This document shows positions 12,392-12,748 of a stretch of DNA of 12,748 nt, piece after piece. The position numbers were made by a program, and so were the translations under genes. The stretch spans positions 40,479 through 53,226 of the forward strand of contig MU631820.1 of assembly GCA_026770615.1 (NCBI GenBank), written 5' to 3'. The stretch's first letter is position 1, and each line of letters opens with the position of its first letter. This DNA is from Pavlovales sp. CCMP2436 (taxonomy: Eukaryota > Haptophyta > Pavlovophyceae > Pavlovales). A model generated the notes under the pieces. The model was not told the DNA's origin. It was given only the letters and a program-made list of their open reading frames with translations, and did no database searches.

Positions 12392-12748
12392 TTAGGCTCC
12401 GATCCCAAACCGTGTCTCCCTGCGGAGGTGGTACGCGCCCTCAGCCCACTCGTCGGAGTTGCCGCCGTCGTCGCTGTCAGTGCGTGTGCCGCCGCCGTTG
12501 CCGGTGCCAGTGCCGGTGCGCTCCAATCGCGCGCGCGCAATGATGACCTTAGCGTGCCCTCGAAGTGCGCACATGCCGATCTCCTGCCTCATCTTCCACA
12601 GGAGAGTGCTGCGCGCTTGCGCAGCGGAGGGGGCCCCCATGCGAGCTTGGAGCGCTCTTGCGCCCATGCTGGCGAAGTCCCCGACGAAGGATTCCAGGTC
12701 GTCAGACCACTCGCCGAAGGCTCCAATCACGAGGGCGGCGAACGCGGG
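12392..12748 (-). CDS. C-terminal end of a non-LTR reverse transcriptase-like protein, cut by the window edge
   Basis: The frame is open to the right edge and reads PAFAALVIGAFGEWSDDLES, then MGARALQARMGAPSAAQARS, then LLWKMRQEIGMCALRGHAKV, and ends with a Gly/Thr/Asp-rich tail at TAA (12394-12392). The pattern of a GAFGE-type motif followed by a hydrophobic helix, a GA-R block and a basic helix is what I associate with C-terminal regions of non-LTR retrotransposon polyproteins in algae. This rests on memory of the pattern, not on a catalytic motif, because the polymerase domain would lie beyond the edge. No frameshift is seen in the visible part. Confidence 0.5.
   Translation of the reverse strand, partial: PAFAALVIGAFGEWSDDLESFVGDFASMGARALQARMGAPSAAQARSTLLWKMRQEIGMCALRGHAKVIIARARLERTGTGTGNGGGTRTDSDDGGNSDEWAEGAYHLRRETRFGIGA

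Overview
This window reads as nuclear DNA from a GC- and CpG-rich eukaryotic microbe. A haptophyte-like or other unicellular alga is the best guess, but no marker gene is present to settle it. The signs are GT-AG introns of about 95-107 nt that preserve reading frames, AATAAA poly(A) signals, no bacterial operon structure, dense non-LTR retrotransposon debris, MITE-like inverted repeats and low-complexity coding repeats. AT-rich islands (about 1078-1260, 2165-2350, 4945-5260, 6400-6520, 8830-9030) separate GC-rich blocks.

Layout. 1-721 (+): remnant of a spliced coding region. 1247-2161 (-): frameshifted gene with an N-terminal C2HC zinc finger, carrying a 59-bp fragment of the OTU retroelement found near 10.2 kb. 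2353-2437: hairpin-forming tandem repeat. 2436-3285 (+): broken spliced gene with one well supported 95-nt intron. 3371-3397: perfect 10-bp hairpin. 3592-3885 (+): small hypothetical ORF, tail-to-tail with 3959-4944 (-), a Gln/Pro-rich protein with eight exact hexapeptide repeats. 5265-6252 (-): two uncertain ORFs. 6582-8084 (-): an intact intronless FAD amine oxidase with a C-terminal hydrophobic tail, the only clearly intact recognisable gene. 8325-8642 (+): a divergent hypothetical ORF.

8643-10739 is a retrotransposon cluster. A 5'-truncated non-LTR element keeps only a terminal zinc knuckle, a basic/coiled region and an OTU-type cysteine protease domain, and it is preceded by two extra copies of its own 3' tail. 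10889-11332 is a MITE-like element with TIRs of about 56 bp. It is followed by a diverged second TIR, a 68-bp tandem duplication and many copies of a short hairpin repeat (TGCCC-loop-GGGCA). A SAM-domain gene fragment (11660-12147, +) lies inside this repeat field. The right edge (12241-12748, -) holds the C-terminal end and 3' tail of a second non-LTR element.

There is no evidence of one co-operating gene system. The window looks like a retroelement graveyard around one conserved metabolic gene. The most notable items are the OTU-protease element with tandem, structurally conserved 3' tails and an apparently lost catalytic His, the hairpin-repeat/MITE family, and the putatively membrane-anchored amine oxidase.
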